From the NCBI RefSeq assembly GCF_000002875.2, contig NC_009419.2, positions 1,724,642 to 1,788,641 of the forward strand: a stretch of 64,000 bases of DNA, in the 5' to 3' direction. The first letter of the stretch is position 1. The number at the start of each line of letters is the position of its first letter. Below the pieces are notes generated by a model, which was not told where the DNA came from, made no database searches, and was given only the letters and a program-made list of their open reading frames with translations. A program made the translations under genes and the position numbers. Source of the DNA: Leishmania infantum JPCM5. Lineage: Eukaryota; Euglenozoa; Kinetoplastea; Trypanosomatida; Trypanosomatidae. This document shows positions 63,480 through 64,000 of this stretch, piece by piece.

Positions 63480-64000
63480 ATGACCACCCTGAAGGGCTCA
63501 TCGATATCCGCAGCCCCAATCGGAGGAGTGGCAGCGCAGACAATGCTGCCCAGCACCTGCGGCGAGGAAACGGATCTGCCCGGCGTGCCACGCGTTGGCT
63601 GCGTGGCTGTCATCTCCTACAAGCCTCGCAGCCTACACGGCTTTTCCGCCTGCGTGGTCGGGATGGCCGACGGAATTGCCATTCTTGGCCCAGATCTCAC
63701 CCAGCGGCGCTATGGTCGCCACTGTCTCCTCACGCGGCTCCTCTGGCGGCCGGTGGCGCCGCTCGAGGGCGGAGGAGGGCGGTCAAACGCCACCGCGCGC
63801 GAGGGCGAGAGCGCGGCCGTATCTTGCAGTGGCACCGCCATACTACCGCACACGAAGGGAAGCTGTGCCAGCATTGTCGCTGTCACCGCCTGCCTCGTCG
63901 CAGGTGAGGATGGGAACGGTGCCCATGCAGCGCAGGCAACTGCCGAGGACGACACGATCGCTATTGTGGTTGCCTGGTCCGATGCCACGCTGCAGCACCA
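63480..64000 (+). CDS. 5' part of a gene truncated by the window end
   Basis: From ATG 63480 the frame stays open through 64000 (173 codons, no stop), immediately after a strong polypyrimidine-AG. The protein begins MTTLKGSSISAAPIGG. It alternates hydrophobic strand-like stretches (GCVAVISYKP, FSACVVGMADGIAIL, CASIVAVTACLVAG, TIAIVVAWSD) with loops, which suggests the first blades of a beta-propeller, possibly WD40. That is inference from pattern only. GC-rich third positions match the other genes. The remainder lies outside the window. Confidence 0.75.
   Translation, partial: MTTLKGSSISAAPIGGVAAQTMLPSTCGEETDLPGVPRVGCVAVISYKPRSLHGFSACVVGMADGIAILGPDLTQRRYGRHCLLTRLLWRPVAPLEGGGGRSNATAREGESAAVSCSGTAILPHTKGSCASIVAVTACLVAGEDGNGAHAAQATAEDDTIAIVVAWSDATLQH

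Overview
All convincing genes lie on the + strand with no strand switch, as expected for one stretch of a kinetoplastid polycistronic transcription unit. The coding regions are intron-less and GC-rich at third positions. They are separated by long, pyrimidine-rich, CA/TG-microsatellite-rich spacers carrying polypyrimidine-AG sites typical of spliced-leader trans-splicing. Degenerate ingi/L1Tc-type retroposons (SIDER-like) and the gene content point to Leishmania or a very close relative. From memory, the set p23 / SmF / CCCH protein / mitochondrial phosphate carrier / ZMYND12-TAX-1 matches a block on Leishmania chromosome 35 (34 in some species) and T. brucei chromosome 9; this was not checked.

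Layout, left to right: a putative mitochondrial membrane protein (935-1963); a PGAP1-like GPI inositol-deacylase (3082-6957); the catalytic subunit of DNA polymerase epsilon (8306-15217); a small CxxC zinc protein (16238-16582); a LisH + acidic/basic repeat + RGG nucleolar-type protein (17364-19064); a ZMYND12/TAX-1-like axonemal TPR protein (20505-21740); the ESCRT-III protein CHMP1/Vps46 (22752-23372); an APC-superfamily amino acid/polyamine transporter (25881-27434); two tandem, almost identical mitochondrial phosphate carriers (27991-28944 and 31378-32331); an unknown 238-aa protein (35358-36074); a CCCH zinc-finger protein (41643-42446) isolated in about 11.8 kb of otherwise gene-free DNA; spliceosomal SmF (47895-48125); co-chaperone p23 (49149-49748); a BART-like acidic protein (51137-51709); a 1483-aa four-TM protein (53284-57735); APC11 (59096-59344); a single-TM mitochondrial-type protein (60056-60751); an Mpo1-like dioxygenase (61882-62538); and the 5' part of a gene cut by the window end (63480-64000).

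The genes are mostly unrelated housekeeping functions: replication, GPI processing, splicing, membrane remodelling, mitochondrial phosphate import, cell-cycle ubiquitination and flagellar motility. This is usual for trypanosomatid units, where regulation is post-transcriptional. The most interesting non-routine signals are the mosaic structure of the two phosphate carriers (one 92-bp divergent island between identical blocks), the gene desert plus SIDER2-like element around the CCCH gene, a minus-strand ingi relic that still shows a 2A-like motif and endonuclease start, a perfect 15-bp hairpin just after the polymerase epsilon stop, and a duplicated two-TM unit in the large membrane protein.
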